From assembly GCA_011032825.1 (NCBI GenBank), contig JAADJZ010000009.1, positions 1,302,001-1,366,000 of the forward strand: DNA of 64,000 nucleotides, written 5' to 3'. The stretch's first letter is position 1. Each line of letters opens with the position of its first letter. Both the position numbers and the translations under genes were made by a program. The notes below the pieces were generated by a model. That model did not search any database. It was not told the origin of the DNA and was given only the letters and a program-made list of their open reading frames with translations. Of this stretch, positions 34,750-46,144 are shown in pieces. This DNA is from Massariosphaeria phaeospora. Taxonomy: Eukaryota; Ascomycota; Dothideomycetes; Pleosporales.

Positions 34750-37321
34750 ATGGCCAGCAACATTCTCTTCCTCCCGTTTCGGCGGTCCCACACGGTTTCG
34801 CTCTCGGCGGCCATCAAGCAGTACATCTCGTCCAAGTATGACCAGCATCCGGACTTGTTCACCAAGGACCTGGAGACGATCGAGAAGCTGCGCGCCACAG
34901 CCATACACGCCCAGGAGCCGCATCCCAGCAATATCCCCAAGTTACAGGCGTACGCTGCGCAGCTGGTGTGGATAAGTGGGAAGTTCCCCATAGACATCGG
35001 GGTGGAATTCCCCTGGTATCCTGCGCTGGGCTACAATACAAACCGGTCAGCATCGCGTAACAACATCCGCTGGGAGCTGGCCAATGTCATGTTCAACATT
35101 GCGGCCATGTACTCGCAGCTAGCCATGTCCTCGAACCGAAGCACGTCGGACGGATTGAAAGCCTCCGCCAACAACTTCTGCCTTGCCGCCGGTGTACTCT
35201 CCTACCTACGCGACACGGTGTTGCCTGAATTGAGGACGGCACCTCCAGAGGATATGGACACGATGACGCTCGAGTGCCTTGAGAAGCTGATGCTAGCCCA
35301 AGGGCAAGAGTGTTTCTGGCAAAAGGCTGTCAAGGACGGCTTGAAAGATGCCACGATTGCAAAGCTGGCTGCTCGGGTGTCGGATCTCTACAATGAAGCT
35401 AGCGAGGCAGGGGTACAATCAGACTCCATCAGCAGCGAATGGATCCATCATATGACAGCAAAACACCACCACTTCGCTGCCGCGGCACAATTCCGAGCTG
35501 CGTGCGACTGTCTGGAGAAGCGTAAATATGGCGAAGAGGTGGCTCGACTCCGAGACAGCCTATCCTGCGTCAACGAGGCTCTCAAGGAACAGCGCTATGT
35601 CAACAAAGCCGTACAGGACGATCTAAACGGATTAAAGAATCGCGTGTCAGAGGACCTTAAAAGATCGGAAAAGGACAACGACATGATTTATCTATTGCCG
35701 GTTCCTCCCAAACCAGAGCTGCGAATTCTTGACCGGGCGAACATGGTAGTCTCGAGGGTGCCGAAAGAAGTATCGGACTCCAACAATATGCTGGGTGAGA
35801 AGGGAGAACTAGGCCCCACCCTATTTTCAAAGCTAGTTCCATACTCGGTACACCTAGCTGCGAGCATATACGTGGATCGTCGTGACCGCTTGGTCAATAA
35901 TACCATCATAGAAGAGCTGGAGACTCTCACCACTCAGATTCACGAGGTACTACGGAGCTTAAATCTCCCCGGATCTCTTCAAGCACTAGAAAAGCCACTT
36001 GGACTACCACCGGGCCTCATGGCGCACGCAGAAGAGATACGACAACAAGACGGACTGAGTCGACTACACCGCTCAATGGATGACACCAAGAAGCTGAAAA
36101 AGAGCGATCAAACGATTTACCAAGAAGGCTGTGATATCCTACGATCTGAACAGGCAGAGGATGAAGGTGCACGGCGGAAATATGGAACTGATCGATGGTC
36201 GCGTTTGCCTGCCGAGCAAGCTGCTCCGAAGCTCTTTGCGCAGATCAACGAGATCGAAGGGTATTTCAAGGCTGCCGCGAGTAGTGACAGCATCGTCAAG
36301 ACTAAGCTGAAAGAAAACGAACGCCACATCGAGCTTTTGAACGGACCGGACCATGATCTGGAGAATTTCGTACCGAGCGGTCGGAGGCCTGCAATTACAG
36401 GTGTGGTGGAGCGAGAAGCGGGAAAGCTGCGCGGTTGCTTTAATGAAGTCAGTCGTTTGGAGAGTAGGAGAAGACGCAAGATCGAGACACTTAGAACCAA
36501 AGCGAAGCAGGATGATATAAGTGAGTATCCTGCGGAAAACCATTATCTGTATGCTAATACCCTCGCAGATCCAGGACTACTTCGAGAAGCCGCTCGCTTA
36601 GAGCGGGAGTATCCAATGCAAAACATCGAGGCCGCCCAGTTCGAGAATCTCTTCGATAAGCGATTAGAGATGTACGATGTTGATCAAGACATGGTTAAGG
36701 ATGAAGCTAGAGAACAGCAGGATGCCATCAAACGGCTACAAGATGCAAACGCAGCGTTTATAAATGCGCGCAAAGGCGACCAGTCAACAAAACAACGTGA
36801 ACAGGCGCTGCAGTCTCTCGAGAATGCTTACTTCAAGTACAAAGAAATCATCTCGAACCTCGACGTTGGCCGTAAGTTCTACAACGATCTTGCCAAGATT
36901 GTAAACCGGTTTCGGGACGAATGTCGGAGCTTTGTATATCAGCGGAAGTCAGAAGCGTCCCAGATTGAGAAGTATGTTGCGAAGCTACATCCGAATGCTT
37001 ATGCCCCACTGACTTGGCTGCAGTGATATCGCTCTAGCAATGAGTTCACTCAATCTGCAACAAGCCAATTCCAATTCATTGCAACAGCAGCGGCAAGAAG
37101 ACGCCCAAAACCCGCAGTATGGTGGAGATGCACATGTCGAAGAGCCTTTGACTGCCCCAATGCCAACGAGAGCCAGCGTCGGACCACATGCGGGAATGTG
37201 GACACCAGATGTTGGAATTCGCTTTGCACCGGTGCCTACAGCGTCTGGCAACACGCGGCCAGCCAACGGTCCGCCGCAGGATGGGCGGTGGGACCCTACA
37301 AAAGGGCTCAAGTTTGGATAG
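34750..37321 (+). CDS. palA: pH-response regulator PalA/Rim20 (BRO1 domain)
   Basis: ESCRT-associated scaffold that binds Snf7/Vps32 and the YPX motifs of PacC so that PacC is processed at alkaline pH. Exons 34750-36520, 36569-36971 and 37024-37321 give 823 aa. The BRO1 domain covers about residues 5-390 (opening NILFLPFRRSHTVSLSAAI); the coiled V domain follows to about 725. The tail, from NDIALAMSSLNLQ, is Gln/Pro-rich and ends GRWDPTKGLKFG, as in other PalA proteins. Intron 1 (48 nt) is a multiple of three with no stop, and intron 2 (52 nt, GTATGT) brings in a stop if retained. A naive single-ORF call therefore gives a 758-aa protein lacking the tail. Confidence 0.93.
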
Positions 37322-38636
37322 CTGGTCTATTATTACTGTAGGTAGTGCATTTGAACATTTGTTGCACTTGGAAGTTCCTTGCAGAGCTTATTAATAATGA
37401 GCTCGTAGGTACCTGACTTTTCAAGCTAGCGGGAGGCGGATCAACGTAGCAGCAGGCTATAATTAACAGCAGGATGCACAGTGATGCAATGGATGCAGCC
37501 GTTAGAAAGCATCGGTCAAAGAGTGCAACCACGGTGTCAGGTGCGCGTGTCTGCCTCGTGGGAAATGCGCCTTGGGGGCTGTGCAGATGGATGGAGATCA
37601 CTGATCAGAGATGTCCCCAAGAATGGTGTTTCCTCGTCGGAATCGCGACCTCACTGGCTACGCGCCGAAGTTAGGCCCAATGTGAAGCAGCTACACGCCC
37701 GCGAATGCGGTAATTGGCCGGTGGTCGGTGGTCCTGACCTTGTGCGGCGACTGTTCTGTGACAGTCGCGAGGAGTCTTTGGGGGCATCTCTGTGGACAAT
37801 TCACCGCACATGCCTGATAGTCGCTTGGGACATATTCTTGGCTCAAACCAAGCATTTGCTGTCGCTATAAGGCCAAAGTCTTAACCGCTGGACTGTATAT
37901 TTGTACAAGTCCAGTTGGGGACAGACGATACTTCACCGATTACCCAATCCAGCCACTCGAGTGTTGCCCCGCATGCACGAGATTTGACCGTTCTCTTTAC
38001 CACTCACCACTCCGCATCAACATATCTACATACAACGCGACCCGGAACATAAGGCAACTGTAGCAGCACATCGCAAGACATCTGTGGTTTACTGTGTCTG
38101 ATCCTGCTGTATGCGCCACCCCTGCCGTATATATTCCTACTATATGCGGACCTGAGAGAGCTCCCACGCATACTCTACGATCCCACGCTGCCACGCCGCC
38201 TATTCGCCTCGACTTCACCGTTTCACGTCCGGGCCATCTGAAACCCGGCACTCAAACGCGAGTCTTTTGATCCTGCAAGCAGAACCAGGTGCGCTGGCAC
38301 TCGCTGCCGTCGCTATCCACAGAGCGCATCAGCACGCGGGGTTTATAATAGCAGCACCGCTAGCCGCTTTGCGACCGGGCAGGCTGTGCTCCCTCTACGC
38401 TGCGAGCAGCACACCAGGCACCACGGCAACACAGCCTCTTTCACCCACCAGCACCAGCCTCACGCCGCTCACGCCAGGAACACCTCTCACTGCCCGCGGC
38501 CTTCCTGGCCATTCATTGTCGAGCAGCCACCGTTGGTGCGCCCGTGCTCCTCCCTCTTGGCCCGAGCTCCGCTTTGCCTGTCCCTCATTCCCTCTCTCCC
38601 AGCATCCCAGGATAGCAACACGCGCGACTCGACATC
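37322..38636. other. Intergenic region and CRZ1 promoter/leader
   Basis: 1.3 kb without a supported gene. A 235-aa ORF at 38267-38974 overlaps the CRZ1 start in another frame and is a compositional shadow. Confidence 0.5.
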
Positions 38637-40860
38637 ATGGACACGCAGCAGCGCGGCCGCTCGCCCTCAGCGGGCCAGCACGCCCATATAAGACACTCGC
38701 CGTCCCCATCCCCTCATGCGCCCTTCCACAGCACCGCCGCCGGCTTGGGCCTCGATCAATCGCTGTCCGCACCCGACCCGTACGCCAGCTTCTCCACCGT
38801 CACCACCGCGGGGCAGCCCTACGACACAACGCCGCACTACCTCACCAGCTCGCAGCCACACCAGTTCGCGCAGTCCGCCGCCGCCGACCAGCCCTTCCTG
38901 CAAGCGCGTCAGGGTCTCTCACAGCACTCGCCGAGCCCTCAGTTTGCGCCCCAAGGCAACCACCTCGTGCCTGACCCGCTCGATATCAACAGCAGCAACC
39001 CCGACTTCAGCAACTTCTTCGCGAACAACAGCATCCACCCTGACCAAGCCATCGATCCCTCGTTCCTCAGCAGCACCCTCGACCCGCAGCTGCTCGACTC
39101 GCAGCCGCAGAACCAGTCGGTCAACCCCTCCGACCTCATGAACCAGATGGCCACCACGCAGGCGCACTCGCCCACGCCCCCACACCTCCTCCAGGCAATG
39201 CACCAACAGAGTCCGAGTCCGAATGCGTCTCCGAACTTGAGCCAGGGCGCATTCCCCTCGCCAGGGCACTCCCGCCATGCCTCGCTAGATCCCAATACCG
39301 CATACACACAAATGCCGACCAACGAATGGGGAGGCATGGCGACATACAGAGGCCACAGGAGAACACCCTCTGAGACCTACTCCGATGTGTCTTCGGCGCG
39401 GGGCTCGCCATATCTCGGGCACAACGACAGCTTCGAAACAGACAACCCCTCGCCGCTGCTGAACGCCCAGCAGGACCCCTCCCTCTTCCAAGAAGTGATG
39501 CAGTTTGGCCAGTTCAACCTCAACGACAACTCTCACGTGAGCCCTGGCCACAGCCCGCACATCTCACCGCGATTGATTCCGCAGCAAGGTCTTCCGCAAC
39601 CGCAGCCCAGCTTCGGAATGGACCCCGCTATGAACAATCATTTCGGACAGCAGCCAATGGGCCCCTACCCGGGACAGGAACCGTTTCCGACTATCAACCA
39701 TAACAATGGGCAGGAATTCGGGCAAGCCGACACCATGTCACCACCGGAGATCAACATCGACTTTGCGCCCCCGTCGCGGCAAGCGAGCTTTGAGCCCCCG
39801 AAGCCTGAGCATCAAGCAGACGCGCTCAGCCCTCCAGATCGATGTAAGTATCTGAGCGTTTGCTACATACAGCCTTTCTAATCGCGCGACAGCCCGAAGC
39901 CGTAATAGAATACGCGCCAAGTCCGATCCGTTCAGCAGCACCAGCGTTAGCTCTCGCGCATCGACACCTGCCTCTACAGCGAACAGATCACTGTCGCCCA
40001 ATGCAGCAAGGGTCTCTCGCTCTCCATCACCTTCGACCAAGTCCTCGCGTCGCTCGTCCACCTCCAGTATCCCGAACCGTGACTACATTTTGGACCTGGC
40101 TGATCCATCACGGCCCGCGTCCAGCCTACCAGGCGAAGGCGGTTCGAGCGCGAAGCGTACCCAAAAACACCCTGCAACCTTCCAATGCACTCTCTGTCCA
40201 AAGCGATTTACTCGTGCCTACAATCTGCGCTCCCACTTGCGTACACATACGGATGAACGTCCATTCGTTTGCAGCGTCTGCAGTAAAGCTTTTGCCCGTC
40301 AACACGACCGAAAGCGCCATGAGGGTCTTCACTCCGGCGAGAAGAAGTTCGTCTGCCGTGGCAACCTAAAAGACGCCAGCAACTGGGGCTGCGGCAGACG
40401 TTTCGCGCGCGCAGACGCTCTCGGTCGCCACTTCCGCTCCGAAGCTGGTCGCGTGTGCATCCGCCCGCTCCTCGAAGAAGAAGCACAAGAGAAAGGCGGC
40501 TGGAACGACCAGAACCAGCACATGGACAACGGCAACGGCATGTTCGGTGCGCCCATGGCCGCTCAGAATTACGGCGGCATGATGGCCCAGCCCGGCTTCG
40601 AGGCCTTCCCTGCTGGAGGCGGTCCCACGCAGTTCGCTCTCCCAGCCCAATTGCTCGCCCAATATCCTGCGCTCGCGGGCATCCAGTGGGACCAACTACC
40701 TCCTGGCCCGCCCGACGATGTCGACGGCGATATCAGCGGGCGGAGCAGCTTCGACGCGAGCAGCGGTGGCGAGCTCTTCGACGACGAGAGTGATTACCCG
40801 CCTCAACACGCCGTGTACGGCGGCGGCTGGGCAAGCGACTACGAATCTAACGCGCGATGA
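38637..40860 (+). CDS. CRZ1: Calcineurin-responsive zinc-finger transcription factor Crz1
   Basis: Activates calcium and ion-stress genes after dephosphorylation by calcineurin. Exons 38637-39843 and 39893-40860 give 724 aa. The first ~400 residues are a Ser/Pro/Gln-rich disordered region with many SP sites. Near residue 370, [10 protein letters not shown] resembles the calcineurin-docking motif PxIxIT. A basic stretch ([11 protein letters not shown]) follows the splice site. The DNA-binding region starts KHPATFQC, with finger 1 [13 protein letters not shown], finger 2 [13 protein letters not shown], then an atypical third finger [19 protein letters not shown]. This order is characteristic of filamentous-fungal Crz1. 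The tail is acidic. Confidence 0.93.
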
Positions 40861-43112
40861 AGTCTTGTAGAGGTGTGATGTTCTTTCTCTGCTTGGCTTG
40901 TTTGGGTGTCTATACCTTTTTTCTTGCTCTCCTTGTTCCTGTCTGTTCGCTCATTGTTTGTTGCCTGGTTGCGAGTACCCCCCTTTTCTGTACGGTTTTT
41001 TGGCGGCCCTGACGATCTCGCACGGCTGCTCTTTGAGCACATGTCCACTGTCCAATTTTATTTCGTTGTTGTTTTCCGATACCATTGTCTGTCATTTGCT
41101 TTGATGGAGCCGGCCGGTATGGGGAATGTGTTATGTGTGACGGACGTTGGGATGATGATGGTTTATGGTTTATACCTTTACAGGAGGCTGGCATGGGATG
41201 GGCTTGGAGTGGACGGAGTGCTGTGCGGAAACATGAACCTTGGGAACGGAATCTCTGGTTCGGCTTGGTGGTTTGCTTGGCTCTGATGTTTGCGACGGAT
41301 TGGACGAAACTTGTTGTTGTTTGCTCGATTCCCAGGGAGTTATTTTTTTCTTTTCTTCTTCTTTTATCGGCATCCCCAGACCCCCATAGACGAAACGGAA
41401 GGGAGGAAAAGGGTTTTTTTTAAAGTAGCGTTGAGTTGAGTGGAGTGGAGTTATTCAATTAAAGCTCTACCTACCTACCTACGTAGATTCATCGTTGTGC
41501 CCGACAATCTAAATTTAAATCGTATCGAAAATTCGGAAATCGATTTGCGTCGTGAGGGAATGTCGGGGGGGCGGGGCGGGGGCAGGTGCGTTCTTCCCAA
41601 TCCTGTGATATCTTTTACTGCAAATATATGTTGAAGTTTATGTACTTTTGAAAGAGAGTGAGGGATGGATGGATGGATGAAAGGATCGGGGGATGAAGGG
41701 GCTGGGATGAGATGTGTTTTTGGAGTGGAGTGGAGTAGCTTGCTTGCTTTTTCAACGAACTGAATGGACTTTTGAGCTTCTGTTTCTGGGGGATTCCTCT
41801 TAGGGAAATGGGGATCTCCAGAACGAACTAAGGCTATGCATTTAACAAACACGCTACGCTACGCTATGTTCGTTGTACCTCACTCTGTAACTACCGTATA
41901 ATCTAGCAGTGCACGAAAACTTGTCAACCTCTTTGTAACATCCAATCACGCATCTAGAGTGCATAGATAGCTACAGGGAGACATTATCTACATGCATACA
42001 TAGCTAGCTGATTTCTTATTTAACTCTCTAAACGCCTCGTATTGCATACATAGAGTAGCATAATAGATAGCTAGATAAAGGGAAAATAGAAAATAGGGCT
42101 AAATATTAGTCTCCTAGGCATGTTGAGGGTGTGGTGGCGCATGATGGGGTTTGGCGGGAGGGGAATAAGGCGAGGGTGACGAGTCTGTTTACTACTTACT
42201 AGCTAGGTTGTATAGGAAGCTGTATTGACTATTTCGGTTTTATGTTAGGTTTTGTAGAATCAAGGGGACGCTGCGTGGGGAATTGTAGGTTTGTAGAGTT
42301 GTGTTTTTGATAAGTTAGATGGATGATGCTTTTGGAGGGGAGTGGGGTTAGCGAGGGGGGTTAGCGAGGAGATACTGGGGCTGGGAGATGCTGGGGCTGG
42401 GAGGGGAAGAGGGGGAAGGGGGGTAGGTAGGTAGATAGGTGCTATATAGATATACACGGAGTGATAGACAGACAACTTGCTGCAAAAGGACAAGTATACA
42501 GCCCGCCCCGACCTCACCCAGATTCCGCGGCCGTGTATTCGCGCTCTTACTCTCGCTCTCGCCCCTGCTCATAACTCAACTCAGCAATTATATTCCTCTT
42601 GCCTGTTTTCCCTATACACACGCACGCACGCGCGCACGCACATGGCCGTGGCCGCCTATAGCGTCATGCTTATGCTCATAGCATGCTATGCCATGCTATG
42701 CTGTGGTATCCCCGAGCGTCCGTCGAGTCTAGTACGTACAGCTAGCTGTATGATAGATGGCGGATGCAAGCAAGCATTGGATTCCGGCTGGTAGCTCAAC
42801 GGGAAGAGTGAGGGAAGTAGTCTTGCTTGCTTGCTCGAGGAGGTGTTTTGTATCTTTCCTCTACCACAGAAGTGGGCTGGAGTGGGTGTTTGGATGGCGA
42901 ACACAGCTTAGCTAAGCTTCAGCTTCAGCTTGTGACTAGCGAGCGATTTCGTCCGAGAGATTGGTCGTTGGCTGGGGATAGATTTGACTTGGTCTGATCT
43001 GAGCTGAGCTGGTGAGGGCTGAGCTGGTGAGGATCGCGGAATCATGCTGGGTTTAGGTTCAGGTGTCAGTGGTAGATGGATTAGTGCTAGACCGTGGCAA
43101 GTCGTGCGCGGC
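40861..43112. other. 2.25-kb intergenic region
   Basis: Convergent spacer between CRZ1 and CCE1, T-rich and full of simple repeats (CTAC near 41469, GATG near 41664, GTAG near 42424, CACG near 42618). No gene seen; small ORFs are low-complexity. A stretch at 42788-42812 resembles the 5' half of a tRNA but has no matching 3' half. Confidence 0.5.
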
Positions 43113-44393
43113 TCACGGAGGCGTCTTCTTGCGGGGCTTTTTTGTCGTCGTCGTTTTCTTAGCCTGGCCTTCTTCAGCCGTTGCGCCAGTGCTTTTCTTT
43201 CCGGGTTTCTGGGGTGTTTCTTTGGCTTTGGCTTTAGTCTCCGCCTTGCTCAAGCTCATCTTCACACTCTCCTCCAAACTCCCACTCTCCTCTTCCGTCA
43301 CTCTCTCCATCCCCCCCACAATCTCCAAGCGTTCCCTCTCCCACGCCACCCAAGCCGCAGCCTGCAACAAGCAATCCGTCACATCGTCCAACTTCTTCAA
43401 ATCCGCCATTTCGCCCACGCCGCCCGTCTTCTTGCGTCTGCCGTTGCTGCCAGACGTCGAGCACAGAGCGTCTCGCGTGGCCTCAGTTTGCGGCGAGAAG
43501 TATAGGGCGATGGACGAGGCGCCGACGTGGGGGATCGAGGGCGTGGGTGTGGCGGTGAGCCAGGAGCGCAGCACGCGGATCTTGGCTTGCTTCTCGGCTT
43601 TGCTGCGAGGGAGGGGCTTACTGACCGTGGCCGACGGTGCGATGTCGGGCACAGCCGCGGGCGCATCGTCTGCATCTTTGCCTTTCTTCTGCCCGCCGGC
43701 TTTCGCGCGGGCCTCGTGGCCCACCCAGAAGTTGCCAACGCGCTTTGGATCGACGCTGAAGACGCCGAAGATCTCGCGCTGCGCAGGGGGGCCGCTGGTC
43801 CCCGTCGCCTGCGCCTGCGCGTGGCGGTGCGTAGCCAGCACTGCCCACAGCATGCCCTCGAGCGTGTTGACTCTGACCGTCCACTGCAGGACCGCCGCGC
43901 CGCCAGCCGAGCGCCAGCGCTGGCGCTCAATGAGGACGATGTCGGGGTTGTACGGCAGCAGAATCTTGGTGAGCAGCGTGTGCGCCGTGCGAGACAGCGC
44001 TGCTGGCGTATACAGGTCCTCGGACTCTTCAGAATTGCTCATGTCCGTGTGGTAGAAGTCCACTTCTTCGGCGACGTCGAGGCGGCGCCATGCTTCGATT
44101 TGCATGGTTACGGGCTTGGACGCGTTGGCGCCGTGAAAGGGGTGGATGTCTGCGACGCAGAAGGCGAGGTTCTTGATGCCCATGTCGATGCTTAGGATCC
44201 GGGTGGGCGCATTGTTTCTACGTGGGGGGAACCGAGACCTATTCAGAGTTTCTCTGAGTCTGCATGTGAGGTCTACTTTCTTTCCGCTAGTTGCGGCGCC
44301 AATGCGCGTGAGCAGCTCTTGGATCGCGCTGACGGTCATCGCTGGGCTTTTGAAGGACATTCTGGGAATCCCACCCCTCAGCAACTCTATCAT
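43113..44393 (-). CDS. CCE1: Mitochondrial Holliday-junction resolvase Cce1/Ydc2-like
   Basis: Structure-specific endonuclease that cuts four-way junctions in mitochondrial DNA. Intronless; 426 aa from 44393, or 415 aa from the ATG at 44360. It opens with a SAP-like DNA-binding motif (VSAIQELLTRIGAATSGKKVDL), then the RNase H-fold core: ILSIDMGIKNLAFCV with the first catalytic aspartate, IVLIERQRWRS with the glutamate, and LKKLDDVTDCLLQAAAW with the C-terminal acidic pair. This is the Ydc2 pattern. An insertion (residues about 230-280) and a lysine-rich tail (KKTTTTKKPRKK) are longer than in yeast. Confidence 0.88.
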   Translation of the reverse strand: MIELLRGGIPRMSFKSPAMTVSAIQELLTRIGAATSGKKVDLTCRLRETLNRSRFPPRRNNAPTRILSIDMGIKNLAFCVADIHPFHGANASKPVTMQIEAWRRLDVAEEVDFYHTDMSNSEESEDLYTPAALSRTAHTLLTKILLPYNPDIVLIERQRWRSAGGAAVLQWTVRVNTLEGMLWAVLATHRHAQAQATGTSGPPAQREIFGVFSVDPKRVGNFWVGHEARAKAGGQKKGKDADDAPAAVPDIAPSATVSKPLPRSKAEKQAKIRVLRSWLTATPTPSIPHVGASSIALYFSPQTEATRDALCSTSGSNGRRKKTGGVGEMADLKKLDDVTDCLLQAAAWVAWERERLEIVGGMERVTEEESGSLEESVKMSLSKAETKAKAKETPQKPGKKSTGATAEEGQAKKTTTTKKPRKKTPP

Positions 44394-45532
44394 TTTGGAA
44401 CCTAAACCACCTCACGAAGTAAAGAACGTCGCACGTCGTGGACCCGTGTTAGCGGAGCTGGTGGTGGTTACCAATAGAAAGGACGATGTCCACCCGCGAC
44501 GTGATTTTCTAGTTAGTGCGCTAGCACGTGACACACTTTCCGCAACTTCTCTTATAAGACAAAGAGTCCCCGCGAGCTTGCCGACAAGCCTGAGTTATTT
44601 TCTACGCTCTATACTTCACTCTAGCTAATAACAAAAAAAAACCAAGCAAAAAAAACAAATGCCCTACTGCATTCCAACGACCGGGGAGTACTGGACTCGA
44701 ACCCAAGGCCGCCCCCATAGCATGTGCAGCCCATTCCTGCTATGAGTCCCTCGTCCAGGGCATTTGTTTTCACCTAGAAGCTGCTTTGTTAGTTGAATAT
44801 TTGAGGATTTAATAAATATATATACACTATTTAATTTACTTTCTGCGAAACGTTTGTCCCCAAAAACTTAAGAGATTGCCCGTGCGTAGCGTTAGCGTGG
44901 CGGGGCTTAGTCATGGTTCTGGGAACTCTACGAAAACGAACGAAACGAACCGACCTAGTCATCGTACGCTGAATCCAAGCTGTCTTGCGGGATCGTGGAA
45001 ACAGTTAGTCTTAGATTAGCCTTCTCTGTAGCTAACGCTCTATGTATATCAACAGTGATAAAGAAGGTTCAATGCCTAGTACCAACATAGACTTGATCTT
45101 TGTCACTACCACCACTCCTCTACCCGATGCATACGCAAAGCGCAGTACTATCTACTAATATGATGCCAACCATCGGGTATATCTCCTCTCCCTCTACGTA
45201 GCTCGCCGCGCCGCGCTACGTCCGCTAGCCCCACCTACAGAAAGCACCCTTTGCCTCCTGTAAGTCCATCCAACTCTTGCTATTCCCTAGCTTCCATTAC
45301 CCTCCAACGCAAACGCTGTCTCTCTATCCATCCATCCAAGCCCCCCAGACCAGATGCCTCCATCAAACACACAGAAATCCACGTAGTACCCTGAAGTCGG
45401 CGAGCCCCTAGTTGGTACTGCTACACGGGAGCTCCAGCTCAACTCAGCTCCTCACTCCCCTCGACGCTGCTGAGCTGAGCTGGGCAGCGCATTCGTGTAT
45501 GTCGCCTTGCGCTACACTTGATGCTCCTACTC
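44394..45532. other. Intergenic region with a palindrome-bounded element
   Basis: 1.1 kb without protein-coding genes. The 119-bp element at 44652-44770 is described separately. The remainder has short inverted GAGCTGAGCT-type motifs near 45430-45485. Confidence 0.5.
44652..44770 (-). ncRNA. Palindrome-bounded unit with a Pol III B-box (tRNA-like)
   Basis: Ends are a perfect 14-bp inverted repeat (AAAACAAATGCCCT at 44652-44665; its complement at 44757-44770). On the minus strand the interior contains GGTTCGAGTCC, identical to the Pol III B-box consensus; an inner 7-bp hairpin CATAGCA..TGCTATG; and GGACTC..GAGTCC pairing. Eight Ts follow the right half on that strand, as a Pol III terminator would. 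I could not fold it into a proper cloverleaf: the T-stem is mismatched and about 30 extra bases lie before the closing stem. It may be a small Pol III RNA, a tRNA-derived relic or a miniature transposable element. Confidence 0.35.
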
Positions 45533-46144
45533 CTACGCCTCGCATATAAGATCATAATCCGGGAACTCAGGATCCGGCCCAATATTCGTGCTAGCGACCA
45601 CCGCGCCACCGCCCTGGAAGTCCTTCACCGGAGCGCTCTGCTGTGCGGAATTGCATTCGTCTGTACGCGCAGTTAGCTTCATTTCGTTGCATCAACAATA
45701 ACTCCCACAGTATCCCCCGTCCAGCCCAGCCCACCACCTCACCCCCCCCCCAAAAACAGAAAAGAAACCGCACACCCACTCACCCCTCTGCCCCTCACAC
45801 TCCTTCACCCCCTCCCCACCACCCCCTCCACTACCATTCGCCCCCCTCTGACACCCATCAAACTGCCTATCGCAACTGCGCTGCGCCGCTGCCGCAAAAT
45901 CCGTAAACGTATCGCCGTCGACTTCAAAGGGGCGCTGGGCGTCGCCCGAGTCGGTAATGGGCGGCGCGGATGTGCCGCCGAGCGCAGCGGTGAAGGTTTG
46001 CAGGGAGGAGAGTTGGCGGAGGAAGAGTGTGTTGTGCGGCATTAGGTGGATGGAGGAGGGGGGGACGAGCGGGGGGGAGGGGATGGTGTGGGTGAGGGCG
46101 GGGAAGAGGATGAGGGGGAAGATGAGGGGGAGGGGGAGGAGCAT
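45533..46144 (-). CDS. Small secreted four-cysteine protein
   Basis: Exons 45784-46144 and 45533-45660 on the minus strand (123-nt intron with an 11-C tract) give 162 aa. The N-terminus is a clear signal peptide (MLLPLPLIFPLILFPALTHT). The mature part has four cysteines: SCDRQFDGCQ and KECEGQRDEC. It ends with an acidic tail, GPDPEFPDYDLICEA, which adds a fifth. The FAAAAQRSCDRQFDGCQ block recalls a repeated pattern in fungal secreted proteins that I cannot name. Function unknown; wall-associated protein or effector-like are both possible. Confidence 0.7.

Noticed and set aside
34750..37026. 758-aa PalA as a single-exon gene
   Set aside because: Splicing two short introns restores conserved PalA sequence (DDINPGLL, NDIALAMSSLNL) and the conserved tail, so the longer spliced model is preferred.
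38267..38974. 235-aa ORF overlapping the CRZ1 start
   Set aside because: Frame-shifted shadow of the Pro/Ser-rich CRZ1 N-terminus and leader.
42785..42860. tRNA-like sequence GGTAGCTCAACGGGAAGAG
   Set aside because: Resembles a D-arm/A-box, but no T-arm or matching acceptor stem follows.
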